DNA from: Acheta domesticus
Taxonomy: Eukaryota; Arthropoda; Insecta; Orthoptera; Gryllidae
Reading direction: 5' to 3'
NCBI GenBank assembly: GCA_031308135.1
Contig: JAHLJT010008756.1
Coordinates: forward strand, 77,595,081 to 77,659,080
Length of the DNA: 64,000 bases
Made by a program: the position numbers and the translations under genes
Notes under the pieces: generated by a model
The model's input: only the letters and a program-made list of their open reading frames with translations
Database searches by the model: none
What the model was told of the DNA's origin: nothing
Shown: piece after piece, positions 1 to 11,985 of the stretch
Numbering within the stretch: position 1 is the first letter of the stretch
Layout of the letters: each line of letters starts with the position of its first letter

Positions 1-3000
1 AGGACGTACAAGAGGATCAGAGTGTTGACGCTGGTTAAAACCTTCAAGTTTGTCAGAAAGCTTTAAGAAGAACGAAGGACGAGGAACGATAGATTCTCTA
101 AAACAAATTACTCCTGCGACGATAGTAATGGCCACAAACTGCAGGTGTTGAAGGAAACGGAAAAGATAGTTACTCATGACATCATCGTACACAACGAAGC
201 TCTGTACAGCACGGAAAGAACATTTAATGGAATGCGGAAATAGCTTTGATCTTTGTAATTCATATTTTCTGGCCGAAGAGAAGAATAAAAAAGATCAATC
301 ATAGGAGACTAACTTGTTTGGATTCCTCGATTGTTCGTTATAAAGACTGAGTTTTTCGAGGATGCTTGAAAATAAATGATTGAGTATTTTCTCAATAAAT
401 AGTTCAAAGTACTCTTGATGCTTAATAGTTATTTTCAATTCCTGAAAAAATTAGGTGCCTTAAAAACGTTGGCCTGTAATAAAAGATAACATCACAACAA
501 AATCACTTATAAAGAGTTTTAGAGACTTTATTTAAGTGATCGCTATCAATGCAGGGAAATCAGTTTTCATTTAGTGGTATTACAAGAAATGTTATGCACT
601 TAAATTTAAATCAGTCTCTGAAACACAAATTCAGTATTTGTTAACTACTTCAAGTTTCAAAAACATGAATTTAAAGATAACTTTAGAGCAAAACGTTCCA
701 AAATTAAGTTTTAAAACCGAAAATAACGGCGAAAGAAATGTTGCCAAGTTTACAGGAAAACAGTCGAAAACACCTGTATTCTGCGATAAGAATGTCTAAA
801 AAAGAGGAAGAAAAACGCGATGGAAAGATAAATAGTCAGGAAAAATAATCAACAGAGGAAAGCAGACGCAAACTAGAAACTGATGCCAGAACAAACGAAT
901 CTGAAGTCGCATCTAGTGCGTCCAAGAGCAGGGCAGAGCTGCTTTCACATCAGAGACGAACGTCCATCCATCGGCATTCCAATGTAGTAACCCGACCGAA
1001 ACGAGATCAACCGGCCAAAGGGCGATATTCACACCTCCACCATGCAGATAGGGACAAGACAAGGCAAGGAAAATGAAGCTCAAAAAATGTTTAATAATTG
1101 TCAAAACTGCCGAGAACAGGTGGTCAAAAAAAGGGCTGATTTTTTTGTTTTAAATTAGTCGTAATCTAATCACAAAGTAGTAATGTTATTTCAAAACGAG
1201 TTGTAACCTATGTGTTTAAAATATAGGTTTCAGTGGCATTTTCTCGGCTTTTTACAGTTCGTGCAATTTTTATTTTTGAACGATCTTTTGTAATTAAAAA
1301 CAGGTCATAAACATCAGTACAAAGAACAGTCACTTTCAAATGATGAAGATACGAAGATCGTTTTTAGTTCTTCTGCACAAGTTTCACTTCACGCCTAGTT
1401 CATTTCAAGTGATTTCATTTTCAAGTAATCTATAATTATGTTATAGTATGAATTAATTCTTAAAAGGTTCTCTGTGCCGTTGCTTCATAATGTTACATAT
1501 TATTTCTGCTTTCAGTTTATTAGTGCTACTCAATTGCTTTTACTGTATGTCCGATGGAAACATAAACTGCTCTGCCGTAAGATGAGTAATCAAGGTAGTT
1601 GTCAAGCGAGCACTATGAATTTAATATACCAATCACTCTCAGTAAAAAAGCTGGGTTTGTAAATATAGCCCTCGGACTTCACAGGAACCATCTTAGTCGG
1701 GTTACTACGTTAGAATGCTGATGGATGAGCTTCTTCTTCTTCTAGGGGAAGAGAGTTCAGAGACGTATTCATTCCGACTGCCTTAAAATTTGGTTCACAT
1801 TTTTCACTCATAATTCACATTTTTCGTATTTTTATAGTATTTTTTCATTAGTTTAGTCTACCCTACATGTCAATAAATTGATTGTTACAGTGTATATTCG
1901 GTTGAGCTGACTTCCAGGGTAATAGAATATAATATGAATAACACATATAGTCAACCCCTCTTTATTTCATTGCAAGAAATTGCGAATATAAGATATTTAG
2001 TTATTGTAAAAGTATTTCAAAGAGGGGTGATACACTATCTAAGTTAGACCTTTATAGTTGGTAATTAGTATGATTTAGAGCAAAATAGTCTGTGATTTAT
2101 ATTATTTGTCATTCACTAACACTTCACAAAGTCTCCTTCTTATACTACCTAGACGTAACATTATTGAAAGTCACCGACAGTCGAATCTATAATAAATATA
2201 TTTTTGAAATATACATTAGATATACAAAATGAGAGTGAATTATCCATTCTACAAACATTATCGCAATTTTCTATTCCTGTGTTATTCTCGCTTTTATGCA
2301 TGCAATTTTATGCCACAAAGAGAAGAGCATTTTTATGTCCCACACCTACAAACACAACACCAAAAATCGTTGAAAATGTGTCCTTTTAATCAACAATCCA
2401 TAGGGGCCGGTAGTTCATTTTGCCAACAAAAACATAGCGGCCAACTGTGCAAAGTGCTTTAACCAGAGCCGCTGTATTTGCACACATTCAAGCGCGTTGT
2501 TCTTAACGGACTCCGTCCGTAATGAGTAGCTTTTCGTCCGTCTGTTTGGTTGCGTTAAGTCAACATAGCAGTACAGAAGGATGAAAAATATTTTTGTCAC
2601 GCATTTTGAATTAAAAATAATTTCGTCATACCTTCGTGATTTACTTAGTAATTACAGAATTTCTCACCAAGTAACGTGACCTTCCAGTTTAAAAAATCCC
2701 GAACAGCCATACGAGTGCGAGCAGAGAGCCCCGCACTTCCTGTGACCGTTTCACTCAGGCAGCAACAGGCCGCTCAGCGTAAAGCACCTCCTCCCCTCCC
2801 AGCCACCGAAGGTCAGTGACCTCATACACAGAAGCCGGCAGTCTTGATTTACTAGCGGGTGCCACGGTGGTGATGATATATAGGACCTACCAATCTACCG
2901 TCACATCGTGAAGTGACCCTACTTTTACTCGAAATTAGATTGCATTTCTTAGATTAGTGTTTATTTATACATTTCTGAGAAAATATTGCAATTTGTTGCA

Positions 3001-3390
3001 TTGATTAGTGTGTATGACAGCACCCACTAACATACACACACACGCTACTTTTGTTATAAACAATAAATAGCAAACTTGACAATTGTGGCCGAGATCAGGC
3101 AGATTTTTTTGAATTAAAATCGATAGAAGGTGCAATGTTGTAATATTACTTGACCTGAACAATTAATAGAACAAAGAATATGCTGTTGTAGCATCTCTAG
3201 TGTTTTTCGCAATAAGGAATGAAGATAAAAAAGGGCTTCTCGTTTACTACTAAGAATCAATTGTTTTTGTAGAACATGATATTTTTCTCTATATTAAACA
3301 AATATATCGAAAATATCCATTCCGTCTCGCCAGACTCCCTCGGGTTTCCTACATTTGCATGGATTTCTCGCCTCGCAACACCTTTGGCAG
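1..3390. other. AT-rich non-coding DNA
   Basis: No frame longer than about 80 codons is present before 3.25 kb and none resembles a known protein. Around 2,700-2,830 the base composition is more GC-rich, and a TATATA string follows at about 2,876, but I see no supported transcription unit. A small stem-loop lies at 1,954-2,028. Confidence 0.6.
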
Positions 3391-3404
3391 GCGCCTCGTC
3401 GGTG

Positions 3405-3705
3405 GCTGTGCAGGCGGCGGCGTTGGCGGGAGCGGCGGCGGCGGCGGTGGCAGTGGCGGCGGCGGTGGCAGTGGCGGTGGCGGTGGCGGTGGCGGTGGCG
3501 GCGGCGGTGGCGGTGGCAGTGGCGGGGGCGGTGGTGGTGGCGGTGGTGGCGGCGGCGGTGGCGGTGGCGGCAGCGGAGGAGGAGGCGGAGGCGGAGGCGA
3601 AGCCGAAGGCGGCAGCGGCGGTGAAGGCGAAGGCGGTGGCAAAGGTGGGGGCGGAGTCCGAGCCGGAGAGGAAGGCGGAGGCGGAGGCAGCGGAGGAGGA
3701 AGCGT
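3405..3705. repeat. GGCGGT-type GC-rich minisatellite
   Basis: The + strand is built from GGC, GGT and GGA triplets, mostly the hexamer GGCGGT, grading into GGAGGC units after 3,575. Because the period is a multiple of three, several frames stay open on both strands. They read poly-Gly, poly-Pro, poly-Ala/Val or Arg-rich proteins, which I regard as artefacts. The flanks before 3,350 are AT-rich. A related impure GGC/GGT region continues to about 3,870. Confidence 0.85.
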
Positions 3706-4129
3706 GCACTTCCAGCTGAGGCGAGGCCGGCAGACGCCAGGAGTTCGACGTTTATTTCCGTCATAACTCTGCGGATAAGGCTCCACGGCCTGAGCCTCCA
3801 GCCGGCGGCGCCAGTAGAGGCGGAGGAAGAGGCGCCGGAGGTGGCGGTGGTGATGATGGTGATGGTGTCGGTGATAGCGTGCGGGCGAAGACCGGGGCAA
3901 CAGTAGCGACAGGGGGAGGTAGGGCAGCGAGGACGAGGAGGAAACTAGGCTGAAAGGGGAGGCGCTGGTGAAGGGATGGAAGAAACGCGCGGAAGTGGAG
4001 GTGTTGGGGTGGGATGATCATAAATGGAGGGCGAGGGTGTCGTGGGCGGGGAAGTTGGGAGCAGCACAGGAGTCGTGGGCTTCATGGCCTTCGTGGGCGT
4101 TGGGGGCGTCGGTGTGTTGGCGTGTCGGC

Positions 4130-4590
4130 GTGATGACGGGGCGGCGGGGCCCCGGAGCGGCGGCGCTGGTGGGGGTGCTGGAGTGGCGGGGCGGAGGCGG
4201 GGCAGCGGGGTAGAGGCGGGGCAGCGGGGTAGAGGCGGGGGAGCGGGGTAGAGGCGGGGCGAGGGGGTAGAGGCGGGGCGGCGGGGTAGAGGCCGGGCGG
4301 CGGGGTAGAGGCGGGGCGGCGGGGCGGCGGGGGTAGAGGCGGGGCGGCGGGGTAGAGGCGGGGCAGCGGGGTGGCGGCGGGGCGGTGGGGCGGCAGGGCG
4401 GCGGGGCGGCGGGGGCGGCGGGGCGGCGGGGCGGCGGGGCGGCGGGGCGGCGGGGCGGCGGGGCGGCGGGGCGGCGGGGCGGCGGGGCGGCGGGGCGGCG
4501 GGGCGGCGGGGCGGCGGGGCGGCGGAGGTGGTGGAGGTGGTGGAGGTGGTGGAGGCGGTGGAGGCGGTGGAGGCAGGGTTTGAGATGCCA
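4130..4590. repeat. GGGGCGGC (8 bp) and 18 bp G-rich minisatellite
   Basis: From about 4,200 to 4,375 the unit is roughly GGGTAGAGGCGGGGCGGC. From about 4,412 to 4,525 it becomes a nearly pure 8 bp array of GGGGCGGC, about 14 copies. It ends in GGAGGTGGT triplets. The regularly spaced GGGG runs with 4-base loops fit the G-quadruplex pattern. The open frames across it are repeat artefacts. Confidence 0.9.
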
Positions 4591-4599
4591 GTGGAGACG

Positions 4600-5400
4600 A
4601 TGGCCACTGCTGCTGTTTCGTCTTTATCTTTCCGACGCTCCTCCCCTCCCCCTGCGGTCTGCATCTTAGCTCACACGCCGTCTGCCGCCTTTAAGATTGC
4701 CAACTATACTTTTTTATTCCAGCTATCAGGCTAATTCATGTGTTGTCGAGAGAAAGGTGCATTCTAAAGTATTTTTATTGGCTTGTTTTGCTTGTTTGGA
4801 GCACATATAAATAAATCGTTATCTAAATCTTCCGACGTGTTTATAAACATTCGCTTACTATTTTGATGCCGATTTGGTAAATTGATGATGGGACTTGGAT
4901 GAATTTGAACTAATTTCAGGGGAGAGGAGAGAAATATGCTTTAACGAAAATTCTGAATGGAGAAATGATTGAGGGTGAAAATTTAAAAAAAAGGAAACAT
5001 TCGTCATACTCCGTTTAATATTTTAGGAACAGAATTTCACTATAAACACAGAACACGTGGTCTGTTGTTTATTTCATTGGTCTAAATCTGATTTAAATTT
5101 ATTTACATGTCAATCGAGTCTGAATTTCACATGAAAATTGTGAATCAGAAGTAATATATTGGACATATAAGTTTATATTTTCTTTAATGCTTCATCAATG
5201 CATCTGATTAATTAAAGTATCCACTGTTTGCGTATAATTAACTACATTGCATTCTAAAACAAATTAAGATATGTATGATGGTTATCGTGTTAAGTTACGA
5301 GTAATTCATTGCAAACACTTTTTGATGAATGTTCTCGACTTGCGTGTTAAGTAACTCCAATCAAGGCCAACAACTTCATCTCATGAAATTTCGCTGGCTG
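4600..5400. other. AT-rich DNA, nothing recognised
   Basis: No open frame of note and no repeat boundary that I can define. Confidence 0.6.
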
Positions 5401-5454
5401 AAGTAATAATAATCACAGAAGTAATAATAATCACAGAAGTAATAATAATCACAG
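5401..5454. repeat. 18 bp tandem repeat, three copies
   Basis: Three perfect head-to-tail copies of AAGTAATAATAATCACAG, preceded by AT-rich DNA. Confidence 0.95.
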
Positions 5455-5517
5455 AAACAGGAGAAAGTAATGCGTAATTTAAGATGAGAATACTATTTTC
5501 TCTACTTAAGGTTATTG

Positions 5518-5555
5518 AATAATAATAATAATAATAATAATAATGATAATAATAA
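5518..5555. repeat. AAT microsatellite
   Basis: A run of AAT triplets with one TGAT interruption near 5,543. Confidence 0.95.
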
Positions 5556-5639
5556 AATTGATTATAATAGTAATTAATATAGGTCGATAATAGGATAATA
5601 GCTTAGCGATACGTAAGGGGAGGGGAAAATATTGAAAGT

Positions 5640-5930
5640 ACTCCGCACATTACTCCGTCCCGGCCCTCCTGTCTCCCCCTGTCCCCCGCCTGGCTCCGCC
5701 CAGCTCCACCGCGCTCCGCCCCGCTCCGCCGACCCGCTCCGCCCCCCGCTCTGCCCACCGCTCCGCCTCCCGCTCTGCCCCCGCTCCTCCACCCTTCTCA
5801 GCCTCGCTCCGCCATGCCACTCCCCGCCTCCGCTTCATCGCTGCCGCCCTCCCTCTCCATCTCGCTATGGTGCGAACGGCTTGGCTTTGCCACATCCATC
5901 TCCGCCCCGCTCCGCCCCTCCTCTCTCGCC
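5640..5930. repeat. C-rich CCGCTCCGCC minisatellite
   Basis: Degenerate decamers of the type CCGCTCCGCC and CCGCTCTGCC recur from about 5,690 to 5,800 within a wider CT-rich block that begins and ends abruptly in AT-rich DNA. The open frames on both strands (Pro/Ser-rich or Arg/Glu-rich) follow from the repeat. Confidence 0.7.
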
Positions 5931-5939
5931 GCCCATAGG

Positions 5940-7080
5940 CATCATCACACGCGTCCGGCGGCTTCTAGGCCGCGCTCCTGGAATTAGTATCTGGATCTAG
6001 TGCAGCGCGCGCGGAGAAATAACGGCCTTGCTCAACAGTATCGTTTGCTGGAGTTGCGATGCACACCGCAGGCCGACAGACAAAGAAAGATGCAGAGAGG
6101 AGGCAGAGAGCAAACACTGAAAGAGCACATGAAAGCACACAAGATGAGAGTGGGAGAACGCGAGAAATGTGGGAAGTAAACATCACTCTAGTCTTCGGAG
6201 ACATTCAAAGTATTGAACAAGGCAACACAGCAAGACGACGAAAATACTCGTGAACTGTTGACTGGGCCACAGGAAATGACAAGTTGATTTTCTCAAAAAA
6301 TATATTCTATTGAATCGATGGAATGCATTACTTCATTTTTAAACGTAAGTCAGCTTATAGTTGGACAGTGTTATGGATCAACCGGCTATGCGACGTCATA
6401 CACGTTTTGAGATAATCGTGTTCAAATGTTTTATTACATTTTCAGCTCTAAAACTGTAATTTAATTATTTAATTCATTGAAGTGCCAAACTACACAAACA
6501 AGAGTGGAATACCTGGAACTTACCTGTATAATGTGAAATGAAGAACAGCAGATTTGAAGATCTACGTTTATAGCCGATTGTTGCGAAACATAAAATCCCT
6601 GATGTGACTAATGGCGTTTACATTTTTCATTAACTATAAGGCTATTTTTACAAATTTCTAAATGTGCCAAAATTTTGCGTGCATTTAGAACATGGTCCAA
6701 TGTAATTGATGACGTTCATATCTCGTTTGTTTAAAAAATGGCGATTTGCCGGTTGATACATACCGTCCAGTTTGAAGTTTCTTTTAAAATGTTGAACCAC
6801 TGTTTGGGTGCGAAAACACCATTTCGACAAATCCATTATACCGGATATTTATGATCCAATTCGTAAAAGCGGGCTACTTTTAAATCACTGCGAAAGGGAC
6901 CATGAGCTTAATCTACATAACTGTGCGTTCAGATGCTCTTAGCGCGTTATCAAAGAAACAGCGTTTTGGCATTTACTTAGAAAGGCACTTCAGGGATAAA
7001 AGGGCTGACCAGAAATCATGGCTACCCGAAGGGAAGTTGCGTGAATGACGATAAATTTGTCCCCAGAGGAGGGAGAGAGT
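5940..7080. other. non-coding DNA, nothing recognised
   Basis: Apart from a short purine-rich stretch (6,060-6,180) there is only AT-rich DNA with short, unremarkable frames. Confidence 0.6.
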
Positions 7081-7088
7081 AATAGACG

Positions 7089-7546
7089 TCAGTTAGAGAG
7101 ACTAAGAAGTGACAAAATTGTCCAGAATGACACCCTTTTAATAAACAGTTCACGGTAAATGTTAATGTAACCTCCTGTTATCGCGTTAGGTATTGATTCG
7201 ATGAATCGAAAAAATGTACCAAAATTGTTGGTTTGCAGTTTCCGATCTTGCCTTAATGTATTTCCATATGGCAAAAAAACAAAAACTATCAATGGTCTAC
7301 TTGCAAAGCCTCGTAAGTCTGAAAATTGACGAAAATGGAGATTTGGTACCGTTGGATCAATGTGGCTCACTAGCACATATTGAAGAGCCCTCGGCAAAAC
7401 CGCATTATAGTGCTTTTTATCGTCGCCTGAAATTACACAATGTTTCACTGGCTTATCGAGTCACAAATCAGTATTTTGGCTCTCCTGAAAAATTACTGAA
7501 AACTGACATACGAGGTTTTGCAACGACAAGCAACTACTGCCAGTAA
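7089..7546. other. region open on both strands, unrecognised repeat remnant
   Basis: A 110-codon frame on the + strand (7,214-7,546) overlaps a 119-codon frame on the - strand (7,089-7,448). Neither resembles a protein I know. Two segments are inverted copies of one motif: around 7,300-7,320 (AAAGCCTCGTAAGTCTGA) and around 7,506-7,526 (TGACATACGAGGTTTTGCAA). The + frame therefore encodes RGFATT and the - frame RGFASR. This looks more like a decayed inverted-repeat element than a gene. Confidence 0.35.
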
Positions 7547-7618
7547 ATTACATTCGCAGTAACACAGACATAACATTCACAGAAAAAAATGTGAATTGTT
7601 TGGACACTAATATTGTTG

Positions 7619-7672
7619 ACGGATAGACAAACGGACAGACAATTGGCGGAAGGACGGACGGATGGACAGATG
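7619..7672. repeat. degenerate GGAC/GGAT tetranucleotide repeat
   Basis: Units of GGACA, GGACG and GGATG alternate over about 50 bp with point changes. Confidence 0.6.
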
Positions 7673-7679
7673 GGCATTT

Positions 7680-10600
7680 TCAAGAAAAAATCTATTTCGG
7701 AATCAGGGGACCCCAAAATGTGTATTTTTGTTAAAATCTCAGCACTGACTTTCCGCAGCAAAACATAACTTTCTTTTCTGCTATGTCGATTGTTCCATAA
7801 ATTGTTTTAAATATGAGATATTAAAAATAGAAGTACTAACACGAAAAATAACTATTTTAAGGTCTAGAAGTATATTTAGAACAGTAGTTACTTCACAAAT
7901 TATTTCACTCTGAAAAGGCAAGAATAGCCAAAATGTTTCTTTCCTTTCGAAAATGAAAGAGAAATATCATCATATGCCCTTTTTTACGGTTACTGTAATT
8001 CTACGGACAGTAACATAATATCCACAACATTTGAACTTCATTGCAATTCACAACTGCTATACAATCTAGTCAAACACATTTTAAAGTTAATGCATTATGA
8101 AGAACATGTATTGATCGTACTAGTTAACTTGTTAATATGAGATAAGTAAATCAAATATTAAAACGATTATTCTCTACGGAAGGCAAACGGTAAAATCCAC
8201 ACGAAGGGTCGATTAATTATTAAAATGTGGATACAAAATTAAATTCAGTCGAATATTGTTTGGCACAACTTACACGTATTGTATGCTGAAGTTATATCTG
8301 CATCTGCGAACACTTGCGTTCGTGGGAAATGTTTAAATACTTATTTAAGTCCACAGCGCATGTCCTTGATTAAGTACTTCTAATTCGCGTTTACTAGAAC
8401 GCTCCCTTCGCGGCATTGAGAATGATCCCGTCGCCTTAGTGAGAAAGTTTGAGAGAATTTCCTGGAGCTGGTTGTGCACAACATGAATGAAAACGGGGCT
8501 TTCTTAAAGCAGCACTCCGTTCCAAATGCAGCGTATTACGAGGTGATTGTCGCAGCGCGAGCCAAGTTTAGTGTCTGCTGGCTAACCTACAAGAGGCATC
8601 TAAATAAAACCGCCGCGCAGCGCCGCATCATCTGTTCGACGAATCAGCGGGGCGCCGCGGCGACCTACGGTTGTGGTGACGACGGCAATTTAAACTGTTG
8701 CAGGGGACTTTTTTTCACCCTACAACATGCACGTGTAAGACGACTGGACTGAACAGTTTGAAAATTATTTTAACACAAGAGGCAAAAACGGTAACGGTGA
8801 TAATTAGGGGGCCGATTTTGATGACCTAAACATCACCAAAAATAAACAATGCTCTTTAAACGTTTTTAAAATGCCCTAAAAGCAAAGCAAAATGACGTAA
8901 AAAATTTGATCAAAACCAGTTTAGACGAACAACTCAAATTATTGGATATGCTACTGATTTTTATCGAGGCTTCTTCCTTTCGCTCAGGTGAACTCAGCTT
9001 GCAAACTTTTGATTCGGCTTGTTCTTTACCAGGAAATCTCCGTCTAGTTATCGCGAAATCGGTCGAAGAGTCTGGCGCTAATAGCCGTCACGGGAACCTC
9101 ACCTCAAGAAAATTACATACAACGGCTAGGCTCGGCAAATCGAATAGGCTAGTTCTCGGGAACTCTGTGGAAAACGTTTGTTGCATTTCGTAAATATTAT
9201 TTGAAGCAAGTATCATTAAAAATATATTAACATCGATGAAATCAGCCAAGAATGCTTTAAAAATGACGGAAACGATAAAAATGATATATTAGTCGAAATC
9301 ACCTAAAAAATGCAAAAAAGTAATGTAAATTGGGTAATTTCCTTTTATCATAACATGATGTTAAAATGCCTCTTCCAAAAGGCATTGTTCTAAAGTGAAA
9401 AATGTCATTTCATTAAATTCCGACTCTTATAATAATAATATTGATGATGATAACAATATCGCTATAGAAAATAACGTTGACACAATGATAATCGTTACAT
9501 TATTGAAAACCTTGATTGCCGTATCAGGCTTAACAAGGATTAATTGATAAAAAGAAATGAAAAAACAATGCTAATGGAGATGAGGGTAACGACGACATGG
9601 GAATGGTAACGTTGACAGAGGGAATTAGTAACTGTGATGGCATGGCTAGAAGAAAATACGCAGAAGGAAAGAAAAGTGACAACGATAACGTACATTGGAA
9701 TTGACATTAGAAAGGTTTTCTGAAGTAGAGGAGAACCAATGGTATCTAACAAATTCTACGATGGAGCTGAGAGTTGAGGAGGCGTGCGGTGAAATATTGC
9801 TCTGGATTTTTTTTTTCAGTTATCAAGAAGGTTGACCAAAAGCAACTATTTAAAACTTCTCTTCCAATCATTTTAATGTCCCGTACGAGTTGTTACCTAC
9901 GTTTATCTAACCCCCAAAAATTGCACCAGGTATTATCCAAAACTGCAAAATCTACAACATGAAATTGATTAGTAAATATGTATTTTAGTGCATTGTATTA
10001 TTTTTAATATAATTAATTGAATTTTATTTCTTTTATTCCATTGAGACATACTCGCATTTTTAGAACCTATATGAAACATTCCATATATAATTAATTTGAC
10101 CATCGAAAATTTAAACTCATAACACTAATTATTACGTGACACACTCGAAACAATTAGTGACAGTGATTCCTTAACAGTGACGCCCAAAGTTCACATATCT
10201 AGATGGGGATACGGCGGTGGTGATGACGATGACATCAATAGGGCAGTCAGCTTGGCAACGTCAATTTTTTCTAACCACATCGTTATTATGATCACTTTAA
10301 TCATCTTGAAAGTTACCATTTTGTCCACTTTTGTTAAAAAAATTCTAACTTATGATGACATGACTAAGACAATGGCGTGTGTCAATGGAGTTTGTCAGAA
10401 ACAAAGTAATGATGACGACAGTTATGGACGAGACAATGACACAACAGTGATGATAGTGACGGGATCGGTGACACTATTAGTGCCAGAGACAGCGAAAGTG
10501 ACAACACAGAATGAATAATTTCAGGTTGCATAAAAGAGGGCAGCGAGTTAATCTTAATATTAGCAAGTAAAAACGTGTTTATCGTTTTGAACTCAGACAA

Positions 10601-10970
10601 ATACTAGTAGATTCCTGTGGAAAACATTTTTGTAATTTTTCAATTTCGTCGCAGGTTGAATATCACCGAAACTTGAGCTTTTCCAAGACTCTAAGTGCTG
10701 TAGCAGACTCAGGAAATCGTTATCGTCACTTTAAAACCACAAATGCATTGTAATTCTGACAACCTAAAATCAGGCGCAATTACACGGACGCGTGCGATAA
10801 AAGGTTGCCTTAATTTGCATCCCAGTTTCATCAGTTCGCAAACTTGATATTTTTATCATTTGTTTCTGGAAACGGACACTTATCTAGCAATACTTGGACC
10901 TAGTGCTTGATTTATACAATTTTAGGTCCTGGAACGCTCCCCCAAATTAATTATTAACTTAATAGGAATA
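7680..10970. other. AT-rich DNA with no supported gene
   Basis: Frames such as 8,474-8,752, 8,906-9,193 and 10,177-10,518 are short, have no upstream splice or promoter pattern that I can support, and match no family known to me. A GC-rich patch lies at about 8,605-8,680, and GAT/GAC-rich low-complexity DNA at 9,430-9,660 and 10,200-10,450. Confidence 0.5.
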
Positions 10971-11580
10971 GCTGTATGGCTTCGCCTGTGTATTGCTGTA
11001 CACATCCCACACTACAAGCTTCGCTGTTGCTGTACACATCACACACTACTTGCTACTTGTGATTGTTAATCATGCTATACAAAAATTCTAATAGATAATT
11101 ACATGCTGTGCAAAAATTCTAATAGATGCAAGACTTTCACGCAAATATTGGATTGTTCTATGTTCTGGTTTGGATGGTTGACAAATATTCGATTGTTAAA
11201 ACGTTCTCCCTCAAATTTGGGTATTTGGGTATGACACGCTATCATGCAGAAATTTGATTTACTTGTCCGAGATTCAAGTAATAATTCCGGCGGATATTTC
11301 ACAATCGCAGGATCAGAATACTTGTATACAGTGAAGACGCTTTTAATCCTTGATTGTACGGCGGGTTGCGTAGAGCTCAGAGGCGCTTTATTAGCCTCAT
11401 AAACGAATAAATCATCATCAACAACGCCCCCAAAAGTCTGATTTAATTCAAACCACTCTTTAATCACTCATATTACTAATAAGAACAAAGTGCGAAAACG
11501 TCAGCTAAATCAGAAGAGTAGTTTTTCGTCTATGCGCGACACACATACGCACATTCCCTTTTATTTATATATAGATATAA
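10970..11580 (+). mobile_element. possible decayed LINE 3' region
   Basis: The block ends near 11,575 in CACACATACGCACATTCC followed by a TTTATATATATAG-type tail. That kind of ending is often seen at the 3' ends of RTE-like LINEs. A 122-codon frame on the - strand (11,099-11,467) lies inside it but is antisense to the proposed element and unrecognised. I see no reverse transcriptase motif, so this is a tentative call based on the tail style only. Confidence 0.25.
10980..11135. repeat. short tandem duplications (about 37 bp and 32 bp)
   Basis: TTGCTGTACACATC is repeated about 35 bp apart within a duplicated segment at about 10,980-11,060. CAAAAATTCTAATAGAT is then repeated about 33 bp apart at about 11,080-11,127. 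They form the left side of a possible decayed retroelement tail. Confidence 0.7.
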
Positions 11581-11985
11581 TTTAATAATTATTCCGGAGG
11601 TACCGGAAAACCATTCCGTCATGTTCCGCCAGAAATCAAGCTTCACTTAGACCTATCCTCCACGCTTCGAGTAATTTTAAGAAGAACCTTCTGGGCTATA
11701 GAAGAAGAGAAATTGTCAAGGAACTGCTGTGCAGAAGCGAAGCGCATCTCAGCAAACTCATTAGAAAATCGTTCATCAGATCGACGAGAAACACGTTTGT
11801 TTCCACCTGAAATAGATCATCTTGTATTGATGGCGGCGAGGGCGTTGGTGTGGTGATAAAGGCGAATGAGCAATGACGATGGCAACGGGATGAAAGTGAC
11901 ATCTGTGGCAAAGTGAGGCCGCAGATGGAGGTGACGTGAGTGAGTGAGGACGGTTGAAGGGGCGGGACAGCGCGGTGTGAGGTGG

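Noticed and set aside
3257..3900. Long poly-Gly, poly-Pro, Arg-rich and Ala/Val-rich frames on both strands
   Set aside because: All arise from a GC-rich repeat with a period divisible by three; six frames cannot all be genes and none has non-repeat domains.
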